From Diploscapter coronatus (lineage: Eukaryota; Nematoda; Chromadorea; Rhabditida; Rhabditidae): a stretch of 64,000 nt of DNA. Position 1 is the stretch's first letter, and the number at the start of each line of letters is the position of its first letter. Of this stretch, positions 48,134-60,528 are shown piece by piece. The notes under the pieces were generated by a model. It had not been told where the DNA came from and ran no database searches. It was given only the letters and a program-made list of their open reading frames with translations. The translations under genes and the position numbers were made by a program. The DNA is taken from contig OZ038422.1 in the NCBI GenBank assembly GCA_964036155.1, forward strand, positions 13,291,201 to 13,355,200, written 5' to 3'.

Positions 48134-51100
48134 TAGCGTCATGCAAAGAGGGTTACGAAACATCGTGTCAAGTATTTCCGACCTAATTTCGAATTTCAAC
48201 CTTTTAGCTCTTACGAAATATGAGGGTGTTCCGACCAAGCTTCAAGCTCCAAGCAATATGATGCAATCAAGTTTACCTTTGGGTTATGCAATATTTCAAC
48301 GTTTAGAAATGGCTTAAAGGCTTCTCCACCTCTGAAGGTTTCAATTCTGAAGGGTTCTACCAAACCACCATCGGTTTATTCCTATTATTACCTACCAAAT
48401 CCCAATTTCAGACCTTGTGAAGTCCACTTATGGCTCCTACCCATTATCTTGGCCATCTACCATATCAAATAAGTCCCAAACTTTAAAACCTGAAATTGTT
48501 TAGAGTCAACTTAACATGGAATTTGAATCGCATTTTTCGGGAAAACCGTTTCGAAATAGCGTATGAATTTTCGCTCATCGTGATAATCTTCTAGATATCG
48601 TATCCTCTCTTTCGTGCGTGCGTCTTACGGTTACTTGTCGTGCCCCAAGAGGTGTCGAATTTTTCTCCAACGGAATTTGCACTCAGTACGCTAATAATTG
48701 TGTTTTCGTTTATTCTAGATCGTGAAATTGTCGCGGCAAACTTTGAAACTTCGTGCGTTAATTCGGGAATCTTGATCGTGAAAACTTCGGGTTAAACGGT
48801 AATTTTTGTCGGGTTTTATTGATTTTATCAGATTTTATTGCGCTTATGGGCTTCGAATTTAAAAAAAAACCTATGATGTCCCCTACCAAGTATCCATTTT
48901 TTACTTTACTTTTTATAATTACTTTTTTACTTTAAATTTACTTTTTATATTTTTTATTTATTTTTTTACTTTTTAAATATTTTAATGTGGGAATACCTCA
49001 AGGCCTTGACGGTACCTATTATATCTATACAATATAGTCATTATACTTATTATTCGCGCTAGACTTAAATTTAGATAATTCCTAAATTGGAATATCAGAT
49101 ACTTAAAGAACCTCATATTTGAAGAAAGCAATGGTCTTGAATAATGATCTCAGAATCTTAATGATCTCAAATATAATGATCTCTTAATGATATAATGATT
49201 TGAAAATGCTTATGATAATGATTACTTCGTTTTGAAAAATAATGGAAGGCAAATTTTTACAACCGAATTGAAATCATCTCACTATCGAAAATCCGCATAG
49301 CAGCTATGATCAGGCATTCAAATAATATTCACGCATATAAGATGCATATTTTGACATCTAAAATTTCTATCGTACAAATTATGGCACCAAAATTACTCCA
49401 TGAAAATCCTACCGTAATTACTTCATCATCAAAACTACTCCACTGAAAATTCATCATACCATCAAACTGTACATTAAACCCACATCATGATAATTTACCA
49501 CAGAAATTTCATCATAGAAATTCTAACCAACCCAAATACTTCATCAATAATATTGCGCAAATATGTAATTGCAATAATTAGCCATAAAATTAGTGCAATG
49601 CAAGACATCTAAATACCATCAGCATATAATCATACCATCTAAAATTCAATCAATCGCCCCTAAATTTCATATTTTAAACCATCAGTAATTGTGTGTAAGT
49701 CCTGGAATTTCGATTTTTTCTTGCTCAACCCGGGATTAGCGCCCCCAGATTTATTTTAGGTTTAAATATCCTGGCTTATGATTATTATTATCATCCAGTC
49801 CTAAATATTCGATTCTGACTTGTTCCTGACCTCTGAAACCTCAAATATCCATGGGTGGTTCTTTACCGGGGAATGGAAAATTAATCCTGGACCTATCTCG
49901 GAATACCTGGAATGTCTCATATATGGACCCCGTATGTTTTGGAACTATCTAGGACCTCCCTTTGTGAAGCATTATTCAATTCCTATGTCTCTAAATGAAT
50001 CGATCACGCCAAGTAAGCTCATTAGGTACGTCTTACTCTCCGTCATTAACGTTGTGTTAAATTAGTTCAATATCAATAATTCATGCTAAATTTAAAGTCA
50101 TGCAATATGCATCTAGTGTGGTATTTAAATGCGAATGATTATGTCTTAATTATCAAGTACCTTATTTCTGATCATCAAAAATGTGCTCTATTTTGCACTC
50201 GCAACGATACCAAATTACTAATCTTTTGCTTCAGGGGATTTTTGCAAAAATGTCGCCAATTCGTGCAGATTGAACCAGCACTGTTTCCGTTTGCTTGTGA
50301 TTTCTCTCTCTCTAGCGACCCGCATCCTAGCCGCTGAGTCATTTCGCCAAACCGCACACCGACTTTCCCTCCCAGTGTTTGTCCCGTCACCTCCACTCTA
50401 CCTCCTATTTTTGGATTGAACTCCCGCTTCCCAACTGAAGTTTTGGCAAAGGTTCATATTCCTGTCGCTGAGTTTTCAACCGCCGACCCTAATTTTTACT
50501 CATTGATCAACCGCCTATTCAAACCCACTACACGATCTGTCTCGATTGACTTTGGATATTTACATAACGCCTATTCATGCACAATACTGGCTGTCATACT
50601 TAAATTTGTGGCTCATGCGATGACTTTGGTATTCTTCTAATCGGTATACACATATTTAACATTTTCCTATTTGGGTAATTTATAGATGAAGTGTCCTATA
50701 GAAATCGCCTGGAACCTCCTTGGTTTTTGTCTCATTCAAGTTTAATATCAATCATGCGATGATTTGTGGTTCAACCTATTGATTTAGCTCGGCCTTGTTG
50801 ACATCCTAGAGAATTTTACAATCTTTTCGTCGAGGGTACCCCTCTAGTTCTTCAAAAACTTGTAAAATTCGCCCCCGCAGCTCCGTGAAAGCGCACTCGC
50901 ACTACATATATGATCCGTCAAAGAATCATCAATGATACCCCCGTCTATTTTGGTGGCGTATATTTTGCGAATGCTCTAAAATGTGTCTCTGATTTTCAAG
51001 TTTTTCGGCTTTGGGTAGTAGTTTAAATTTCCAATTGATTAATCCTTAAATTTACCATTGTAATGCACCTTTCAAATGTCTTAAATTTTAATTTCGCCTA

Positions 51101-53650
51101 AATGACACCCTCAATTTAGTGTGATATTTCGATATTTTGCTATCAATGATATTAACATCGGATTATTACGTTCTTTAAAAATGCTCGCAAAAATAATGTT
51201 GTCAAAGATCTTCAAATCACCTCTAATGTTGAATTTGGTTTTGGTTTTTGTAATTGTCATCAGAAATGCCAAGATTAGATTGCTCTATATAAATATGCTA
51301 TTTTCGTCCCCGTCTTGAAATTTCACATTTAATCAATTCAAATAGATTTTCTTCGGTGGTTCTTGGTTGTAAACATTTCACGCTTATTTTGCGATGATCG
51401 TCTAGCTTTTCCGGTCAAATATTTTCCTCGGAATTGTGCTTTCCAAGAGCATGTTTGTCGGTTTTAGGCCTTCTCAAACTGAGCACCAATTTTCAATTCC
51501 TTAACTGTGTATAATCCCTCGATTTAGTCCGATAATCCCAATATGCCAATAATTTGCGTTTTTTTTCTAAACTTGGCTGTCGTCTTAATTTCTTTCGGCC
51601 TTCGAATTTCCCTTAGGCATATAATTTTGTGGTTTGTCTCGATTTTTGCATCCCCCGATTCTTCGGTGCTTCGGATTTTGTCGATCACTTCTAATCTTGC
51701 TGGTTTCCTCGTGTTTCTTTACGAATTTAATTTCCACACGACGATTTCTCGGTTGCTACTTTTCAAATTGTCCGGTATTTCCCGCTAAAACCCAAAATCC
51801 CCAAAAACTGTCTTTCACCGTTGAAATGCCCCACCCGTGAACCGACACTCGCACTAAGCGTCCTTCCAAATCAAGTACCGTAGTCCATACATAAGCCTTG
51901 ATTAACCCTGGAGCATATTTCAAGCCTGCCCGCCCCTTATAGTCCACAATTTGTTGGTGATAATTCCATAAATCGTAACCCCATTTTATTGGCTGCCTTA
52001 TAAATGCCTTTATTCTGATTTGCACCCCACCGTTTGGGTAATTGCTCTCAACCATATATTGACATTTTCGCGTTGGGTATTACGTGGGTAGATGGCGTAG
52101 TGGTATGTCGCTAGATATAGTCCTTTTGAACAAAAAACTTGTCATAGAAGTGTGTGGAACGGCCTCGCATCGCATTGATTTTTTGCCAACGATAATCCAA
52201 ACATTTATTTTCATGAATGGTGTGCTAAATGGTCAAATTAACCCTCGAAATCAAGCACAAATATATGCTAAATGTTAAATTTGAGTTAAAATTGCAACCA
52301 AGTGTCCGTAAACCTAGATTGGCGTGAAATACTTTGCTTTGGTATTATAAAGTATGGATAGTGGGGAAAGCATTGCTAATGATTTAAAGAACAGTGTAAA
52401 CTAAATCGTAAACTACCTAATGCTATATATTGATCTAATCGTTATGAAATGGACTATCAGAGCGTTATCAACGAGAATCACATCGAAGTGTTAAACTTAA
52501 AGTGGTCGTATTTAAAGATTGTGTATTATCTTCGAAGATAGGGGTGTATTCTGAGGGAAAAATGGGCTAAACTAATACAAATGAGTGGTTTAAATATTAA
52601 TGGAATGGCTTAAGTTCCGGGGGGTAATTCTTTTTCTAACATTAATTATTCTAGCTGCCAAAACTTGTGCACTATTTGGCAACACCCTTTTGCAACTTAT
52701 GGCGTAAAACAAACGCCTTTTTGAGTGGTTATCCTGTCTAAAACGCGCCAAACTTGTGAATACAGGATAATTTTTTGGAGATCTTTTGATTTATTTCATA
52801 TTTTTGTCGCCCACTTTATCATTTGACTTGATGATAAAGGCTGGGTTTTTGTGACTTCTTTTGAACAATAAAGTCTTTTGTACGGCGCATTTTTGTGTAT
52901 GTTATTATGCATGTTAAATACAGACAAACAATTTCCACAATACAACAGACAGAGAAACGAAAATAGATAGATAGGTTTTGAGTACTTAAAAGGATTAGAA
53001 TGTTTTTGGAAAAAGTACTCCAAGCTTAAAAGTTGCATGAATCTTAAGTTGGTCTTCAAAGAAATCGTCGTCGAAAATCCGGAGAAAATTAGATTTTATC
53101 TAGTTTTTCTTAAATCCGGAAGTTGGTCGGAAAAATCTTCTCATCTTTGAATTCTGGTTTTGTGATCCTTTCTCTGAAACGTTTGATTTCCTAAGTACTA
53201 ACTATCTTGCCTATTTATTCCTAAATTAACAGATTCTTTGAATAATCTTTGATATCTTAACATTTTTCTCAATGTAAATAAATTAATAATATTTGATACC
53301 TTTTTCTATACATGTCACACTTTATATTCTTCTCATCATTTTACATTCATTCTATAATTGGCTAAATTATAATCTATCATTCCCAAATTTTTCATTTGAG
53401 TTTAAACAACATACATTCATTTTGACGCACATGTAATAAAGAAGGAACATCCGTTTACAATTTGATAAATGTCGAAGCCTTTAATTAAAGAACGCTTAAC
53501 ATTTTCCTTGAATGTTAAGCTTTATCAAATGTTAAAATGGTGAATCATTATTTAATTTAAATCCACCTTTCTTAATGATTTTCATAATTTATTTTCTCTA
53601 TCTAAACCTGAATAAATAAATGTAAATTAGGCTTGTTAAGTTTGTTATAA
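48134..53650. other. AT-rich region without recognised genes
   Basis: The left part (to about 48.8 kb) continues the TCAAG-rich composition. A T-rich stretch with repeated TTTTTACTTT words lies at 48,895-48,985. Beyond that are only short ORFs on both strands without splice-consistent partners or recognisable domains, plus a small structured cluster at 52.65-52.77 kb. Confidence 0.35.
52656..52770. repeat. Cluster of short inverted and direct repeats
   Basis: Within 115 bp there are three hairpins: TGCCAAA/TTTGGCA (52656-52681), GGCG/CGCC (about 52701-52717) and TTATCCTGT/ACAGGATAA (52729-52770). There is also a direct repeat, GCCAAAACTTGTG and GCCAAACTTGTG, 90 bp apart. The density of structure stands out from the flanks. 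Confidence 0.45.
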
Positions 53651-54424
53651 TTAGTACGAATGTTGCATGTGGGCAGTTATTAGACTACAAATTGTCTGAC
53701 GTCAAAATCGAGGTTTGTTTTATTGAATAAATTTTAAATACAATTTCTTATCATATGATATGTCTAAATTTTGCGTATTTTGTATCACAATGACCATCAT
53801 ATCATGGTGAACAAAATTATCAAATTTTCTTAAATTTTTATCATAACATCTCCTGAATTTCGTTTCAATTTAAAGCTCTTTTATTCTCTGAAAATCCATC
53901 TTTTGTTCCCAAATCTTGGAATTAGTATACTGAATGGCTAATTTCTCTTTCTCATTCCCTACATCTGCCGTCTAATTTGACATTGAACCTATCTTAGCCA
54001 TCTGCTTTATGTCAAATGTTGACATTTCAATTTCACAGAAAAATGATATCTTTCGATTTTTTCGTTTTTTTTCCTTCTAAACATTAGCTTATTAACTTAT
54101 TATTCAAAAAACATCTACATTAAATAATGCATGCTTCTATCTCATCAAATTTCTAGACTGGATATTTTGGAAGTAAGATTTTCGAGATCAGCCGGAATTA
54201 TCTAAAATTTGAAGTACGAAACTTATCATCTTCAACTTATAACGTAAAGCTTCCTTGAAGTTCTTTGAGATAAGATAGTCGGAGTGACTCTAATATGCTT
54301 AGCCATTGTTTCCATCATAGACGCAGAGTCCGCTTTCAAATTTGCATTCTTCGTGATAGTCGGCTGTCAAATGGCTTCTTCTTCAGAGTGAGAGAAGGCA
54401 TTGAATATGCTAGAGCTCTTTTGA

Positions 54425-54640
54425 CCGAAAGGTTTGGATTTCTCTTTCTTTTCTCTCGAATTTCCATACTATGTCTTCCTTTTCTTTAGTTTCCCTTCTA
54501 TTTTCCATGCAATTTCTCTATTTTCTGCTTCTCTTTCTTAAATTCATATAATATTTCTCGTTTTTCTATTTCTTTTCTCTCCCTTTTCTGTGCTATTTCC
54601 CTAACCCTTCTCATTTCACGTTCTGCTTCTCTGAACTCCC
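54425..54640. repeat. 41-bp periodic CT-rich repeat
   Basis: A strand-biased pyrimidine tract in which an ATTTCT-like word preceded by ATACT/ATGCA-like sequence recurs at 54471, 54512, 54553 and 54595, a period of 41-42 bp. Read on the minus strand it gives a spurious Arg/Glu-rich ORF. Confidence 0.5.
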
Positions 54641-55799
54641 TCGAATTTTGGAACTCTCTAGCGTCTTCCCTGAAAATCAATACCGCATTTATTATAGCCA
54701 GCCCCCTCTTTTGCTTTCGTTCTCTGCGTAACACTCATATGAGCTCCAGACAGGATAAACTATAAGCGTTCTGGAATATTTTTCAACAATTCTAGAACAC
54801 TTTATATTTTTTCTAGAACATAGAGAAAATGATTTTGCTTTAATTTATTCTGATGAAGATCTGCTCTCTTCGAAAATTAAAATCCTTGAGCTCATTATAT
54901 TTTTATTCTATAATAAAGAAGATGATTTTTAAAGTTGATTTTGACGAAGATCAACTTATTCTTGCATAAAGCTAGCCTGAGGGAATAGGAAATTTTCTAT
55001 TCTCCTAAAACTCATGCCATAATATCTAACTTTGAGCTCTATTTCATTGAAAATAATAGACTTTTTAAGCCACCTGGCAATTAAAAATTGAATTAACTCG
55101 GCGGGACTAAAGTGAATGTTTATCGTTAATTATTCGATCTATGAAATGTTAAAATTAACTCGAAGTACCTCTTTTTTAAAAGATAATTTGCAGAATTCCA
55201 TGTAATTCTTGCAAATTTCAAATAAAAAGATATAGCAATTTCTTGTATATCCTCAATTTTTCTGAAGATTAACTAGATTTAACTCTAATTGATAGCGATG
55301 TTAAATTGCAGGAAAACTCACGTAATTTAACCTAATGCGATGCTTCTATCATAGCTCCAAATCTGTGATATCAGTATTTAGCTAAGGATAAAATATCTAA
55401 AAATTCATGCAGAACAAGTCAAGTTAATGATAGAAAACTGTTTATTTTATTTCGAAACACATTCTTCATATAAGATTTACCTTATCACACAATTCGATTC
55501 TAAAAAATCTTTATTATATTTTCCGAATTATTTTTTCTTCTCGAAATTTGATTCACTCAATCGTGTTCATGAATAGTCTGTTACTCATCGAAACTAATTC
55601 ACCTTTAATCGAAAAATGCGAGCATCTTTGATGTTTATTTTCGAAGAAAGTAATTACTTCCTTAATATTTTCTGTAGTTTTAGGACAGTATTTTTCTTCC
55701 TTATGCTAAATCAACTTCAAGAAAAATTCGAAGAAAATTTCAAGGAAATTTTCAACTTTAAAGAGCTTCAACATTTTTTAAATCAATAAACTTCCTAAA

Positions 55800-56275
55800 G
55801 TTTATTTGAAGTTCCGCGAAGTTCCTTTGAGGTGCGAAGTACTTTTCTCCCACTTCTCATATGTTTTGCAATTTTTGCACATCGTCACGAGGGTGTTCGC
55901 TTTCATTGCGTCAACTCTGGCGGAAAGCACTCTGCGTCTTTTCCCTCCAAATTCTATTTCCCTTTCTCTGACTCTTTTCCTCCTTCGTTTCTCATACTAT
56001 TTCTTCTTTTCTACTTCTCTAGCACCTAATTTCCATGTTATTTCTCTTTCTGCTTCTTTTTCTCTCTCAATTACCTCATTCACTCTCTCTTCCCATTTTT
56101 CATATCTTCCTGTGCGTGAACACTGACACGTTTTGAGCCATAATTATTTCTCGTTCCCTCTCAAATTTAATACTATTTCTTTTCCCTCTTTATTTCTTTT
56201 TTGCTTCTTTTCTTCTCTAATATATCAAGTACTATCTCTTCTCTGAATTGCAATAATTTTCTGGCTCTTTTCTTG
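55800..56275. repeat. CT-rich repeat tract, same family
   Basis: It has the same ATACTATTTCT-type words as at 54.4 kb, for example at 55,999 and 56,040 (41 bp apart), then 56,175 and 56,234. Overlapping plus-strand ORFs of Ser/Phe/Leu composition are low-complexity products of the tract. Confidence 0.45.
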
Positions 56276-56279
56276 AAAA

Positions 56280-59215
56280 ATATAAGTGCGCTCATTCAAA
56301 AGATATCGATTTTCCTCACTAAAACAAGTTTTTCGAATTCACTTTACATCCTTTAGAGATGTTCTTTGTTATGACGTCACAATCTTAAAAGTGGATAAGT
56401 TATTATTAAACTGCGTGTCTTACCTCTTCGAATGTTATAACATAGTGGCCCTGTCACTCTGTTCTCTGACTTGTTGACATCCTTTTGCGGAGACGGATTA
56501 GCGGTACTTTCATTCACGAGAAGACGAACTGGGCAGCTGGGTAAACTCATCGATTTTCAATTTTCGATGAAAATTTAGATTTTTCAAATTTTTGATGAGA
56601 AAAAAGTTGATCTTCACGGAAATATCAAATTTTTTTACTATTTTAGACTAAATTTTATTAGAAATAGCTAATTTCATAAGTAGCATGTTAAAACACACCC
56701 CCTAGAACCATCTGAAATATTTCTTTTTCTATATGGTGTGGGTTCCACTCCAAACACAGCTCTAAGGTCTTATTAGGTGTCGAGATTCTCGAAAATCTCG
56801 GTCCAACTTTTCTCATCTTCCTTTATTTTTTCAAGGAGACTTGGATTTTCGAGATCTACTCTCATGACGCATTTAAAAGATATGGAGACTAATGGATATA
56901 ATGAAGATTAGATAGCTTAATCCAGAATATCTTTAAGAAATGAATATGCTTCAGAATTTTGGATTTTCATAAACTCGATATCCATAGCCTTTCACGTTTT
57001 TAGCTAAATTATCGATGCTTCAAATTATTTCTTAGGACATTTATTTGAGTTGTAATATGATAATCCAGAGATTTTAGCCCCGATCAATTTTCATCTATGT
57101 TTCAAGGTAATCCACAAGAATATTGAATTTTTCATAATTGAATATCTCGATGTAAAATACCTCCAAGCAAACGTATGAACTTCGACATGATTTCGCTGCA
57201 TCATTCTTTAGTTCTTCAATGTCTTACAATTAGGTCAATTTCAAGGCCTTCTCATATCTTTTTTCTAAAAATATTTCGGCCAGTTCAAACTACGGAATTG
57301 TTAAAAACACCAGACGCTGTAAAGTTTTCAAGTTTCATCTTCAAAATTTCAACCTAATTTATTGCAATCCTATTCATTTTTGCCTTTTTCCATTTTTACA
57401 ACCTTTTCTATGAATTATAAAGAATTGTTTACAAAAGTTTAAGACTTTTGCTAAAACTCTTCTCATTTTACATTTCAAACCTCAAAGTTCTAAAAATTCC
57501 CAATAGGAAAAGTTATTTCTGCTTCAAATATTGAGTGTCGTATAATATCCGTTTTCGAATCCTATTCTTAATCATTATCGATTTTCGCTAGCGTTTCCTA
57601 ATGCAATTACATTTGTTATGCCTAAAATTTAACGTTAACAAAATTACTCGCCTTTAAAAAGTTGCATTACTCGTCGAGTTTTGCATTGTGCAAATCAGTT
57701 TTAGTCTCTACATGATTAAGCATAGCCTTTAAAATTTGTAAGATCATTTTGTATATAATTTTATCAAAGAATATTTTTTCAAGTTTCCTACACTTTTGTC
57801 TACGTAGTTTTGAGTTAGTTTTGATGTAACATTGAGTAATTTTCAACGAATGGTACAAATTTTTAACGAGGAATCAAAAAATCAAGTAAAAAAGTTTGCT
57901 TCGAATAACTTTCACGATAATACTTCACCAATACTTACGTAACTACTAACTAAACATGCTATTTTTCATTTTCGTTTTGATTTTACTCATCACAACCTAT
58001 TAATTGAAGAACTAAAATCGGGGGTGAAAAACTGTACTTTGCGCAAATTTAGCAATTTAATATCTTTCATAAAGAGTACGTATTTCTAACTAAACATGTG
58101 AAAGCACGAGCAAATAGATATTGAAGCCTCTTCTTTTCTTTAGAGAAATTCTTCCTTTTGTTATAACGCATTTCTTCACATTCTTCAAGCTTCAATAGCT
58201 CTAAACTCTTGAAACTTATTTCAAACTTTAAAAATATGACTGGTTTTATTATAAACCCTCCATCATAAGCAAGTTTCTTAAATTTCAGTTTAACATTAAA
58301 GAAGCTCTTGAGCCTTGAATTTTATTTTGAAATGTTTACAGAAATCTCAATCTGCCCCAGAAAATTCATAAAAGTTTAAATCTAGTCCTGAAAGAGCTTC
58401 AATCTTCAAACTTCCCTCAAATTTTTGAACTCTTAAATTACTTCATAAAAAGTTTTAGAAATTCTGATATCATGTAATATTTGTGGATGTGTGCAAGATC
58501 TCTAAAACTTGCAATATCAAATTTTAGACCTTTTAAAATCCAGTCTATCCTTTAAATCCCGAAATTCTCATATTGAATATCGAATTTCTAGGATTTCCAT
58601 CTTTTTTCTTCCCTACATCCCACACTATTTCTTTTGTGGATTAAATCCTGTCTTAAGACTGAGGTTGAATTCTTCTTAACAGCCATACTTTTTCTACCGG
58701 CCCATTATTTATCATTATCAGCATTTTCTTTTGCATGAGTATTAATCCTTCATAAACTTATGGATTAACATATCGTCTTAAGCCAGAAATTCAAGCATCA
58801 AGTAACTTACTTGCTACTATCCATAAATTTAGCAAACCTCCAAGTTTTACAGTATTTTTTTTTTAGATATTTCAAATCCGGATATATGAAACCCCAACCT
58901 TTGCATACGTCTACCTAATCCTTTCTACTCTTTCCCCGGAAAATTTTATCTCCGAACCTCTATTTTCACTCTGCATTTATAATATCTTTATGTGGCTCCA
59001 CCAACACTTTGCAAGAATACTGCGAATCGCGTGTTTTGGTCGCATTAAAGTTCCTCGAATTCACAAAATATCGTGTAATTTTACGCTAATGACGTTAGGA
59101 ATATCGATTTTTGTAAATTCCTCGTTATTTTTTTTCGAGGAAATCGATTTTACGCTTCATTTTCATCAATTAGGTCCTAAGGTGTTGATTTTACACGTAA
59201 TTTGCATAAAACGCA
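56280..59215. other. Intergenic or intronic AT-rich region
   Basis: No splice-consistent exon found. A CT-rich word of the 41-bp family (CACACTATTTCTTTTG) occurs near 58,620. Short ORFs (for example 58,990-59,223) are low-complexity. Confidence 0.35.
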
Positions 59216-59350
59216 ATGAATAAAATAAAACTTCAGGCAAAAATAACGGAACAAACTTCGGATCCGCTCATTCCAACAAGTCCTCCCGTTTTCGAAGATC
59301 TTGTGGTTGAATCGACGACGAACAAACAGACGAGAACACGACTGGTCAAG
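59216..59350 (+). other. Candidate coding exon of an unidentified gene
   Basis: An open frame of 45 codons with ATG at 59216 ends at an AAG|GTATTT donor, phase 0. The segment TSDPLIPTSPPVFEDLVVES followed by NKQTRTRLVK has coding-like codon use and clearly differs from the AT-rich flanks. A CTTCAG acceptor at 59,230-59,235 offers an alternative start of the exon at 59236, also phase 0. It may join in phase to 62,166. No domain recognised. Confidence 0.35.
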
Positions 59351-59373
59351 GTATTTCCCTCTTTATGCCTTAT

Positions 59374-59445
59374 GATTTCATGGCGCAGTGGTAGAATGTT
59401 AAATTTTGATGAAATGAAGGGTCAGGTTCGAATTCACATTGTTTA
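59374..59445 (+). other. tRNA-derived sequence (degenerate)
   Basis: An A-box-like TGGCGCAGTGGTAG (59381-59394) and a B-box GGTTCGAATTC (59425-59435) lie at tRNA spacing. The acceptor and D stems do not pair and the T stem has a mismatch, so this is not a functional tRNA. It could be a tRNA pseudogene or SINE head. It lies in the intron after the 59216-59350 exon. Confidence 0.4.
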
Positions 59446-59821
59446 AAAATAGCTGTGCAAAAATTTCGCTACACGTAGTTCAATGATCGTTAAAGTTTGC
59501 AGATTAAAAATTTATCGCGTCAAAATACAACTGAATTTATGAGAAACATATGCATTTTTATAAAACATAAGATATTTTATTTTATTACCCTATTAGATCA
59601 TAATCAATTAATGAGTTCTGATTAATTTGATATTAAATTTAAAGTCCTAGTTACTCTATGACTACCACATTCTAAAGATGAATTTTCCTCAGTTTTTTGA
59701 ACAATCACCGCCATCAACACATTACATCTGCAAAACATAATATTTCATATATTCTTTGAGTGTAACGAAGCCATTAATTTTTTCACAAATCTAAAAAATA
59801 TCACCCAATTTATCTTCTTAC

Positions 59822-59915
59822 CATAAAATCTTCTTTGCTATATTCCTTCGGGTAATTGCCTGGCTGAATCACCGATTTGCGTCTTTGTCTCTGTTTACGC
59901 TCGATTTTCCCATCC
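59822..59915 (-). other. Possible minus-strand exon
   Basis: Between a CCTTTAG acceptor and an ATG|GTAAGA donor, 94 nt are open and encode a basic peptide (DGKIERKQRQRRKSVIQPG, then YPKEYSKEDFM). No partner exon of matching phase was found. The plus strand is also partly open here. Confidence 0.2.
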
Positions 59916-60348
59916 CTAAAGGGCCAATTACATGCGTGCGTGTTCCAAAACCAACGGGGCTGTAAACATTTGTATATGCATTTACAAATCGAAAACTTTA
60001 GCCCTAACATATGGCTAAATTACTATTCTGCTAAAACTTTATCAGGCGCATATGTTATATTTCTAAAAATAATCGCAAATTAATGACTATAGAAATTGTT
60101 TTGCTGTTTTAATTTGTTTAAATTACTCTTTTCAATTATTTAACCCTGCTACGTTTCCAAAAATTTCTAAAGAAATTTAAAAATTCTAAACTTAATAGTT
60201 TGAGATTTTTTTTTCCATCCTTTAACTTATTACGAATCCATCCTTATGAGTATTTTTATCTTTTATTTAGCCTCCTAAGCATCCCCGAACCCTCTCAGAA
60301 CCGCTGTGTGACAATTGTAAAGTTGCCCCTCCCTTTGTTTTCTAAGCT

Positions 60349-60528
60349 TTAAGCCCCGGAATATTCTTCCAGGCTTTTCATTAGTCGGTCAAATGACCAC
60401 ACTCGCTCGTCTGAGAACTGAACCGAATTTCGAATATCCAGTCCGGTTCCAGCCCTATCCTTCAACACTGAGATTTCTAGCTTCGAAATAACCCGATTTT
60501 TCAGGTGTTTTGGAAATTGCAGATTTGC
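60349..60528 (-). other. Orphan terminal coding exon
   Basis: After an ATTTTGCAG acceptor, 59 codons are open to a stop at 60349, with an AATAAA (60267-60262) 82 bp beyond. The peptide contains KHLKNRVISKLEISVLKD and RVWSFDRLMKSLEEYSGA, with coding-like codon use. The acceptor, stop and poly(A) signal together suggest a true 3' exon of a minus-strand gene. Its upstream exons were not found. Family unknown. Confidence 0.3.

Noticed and set aside
54498..54734. Minus-strand Arg/Glu-rich ORF resembling a coiled coil
   Set aside because: It is the complement of the 41-bp periodic CT-rich repeat; composition explains it.
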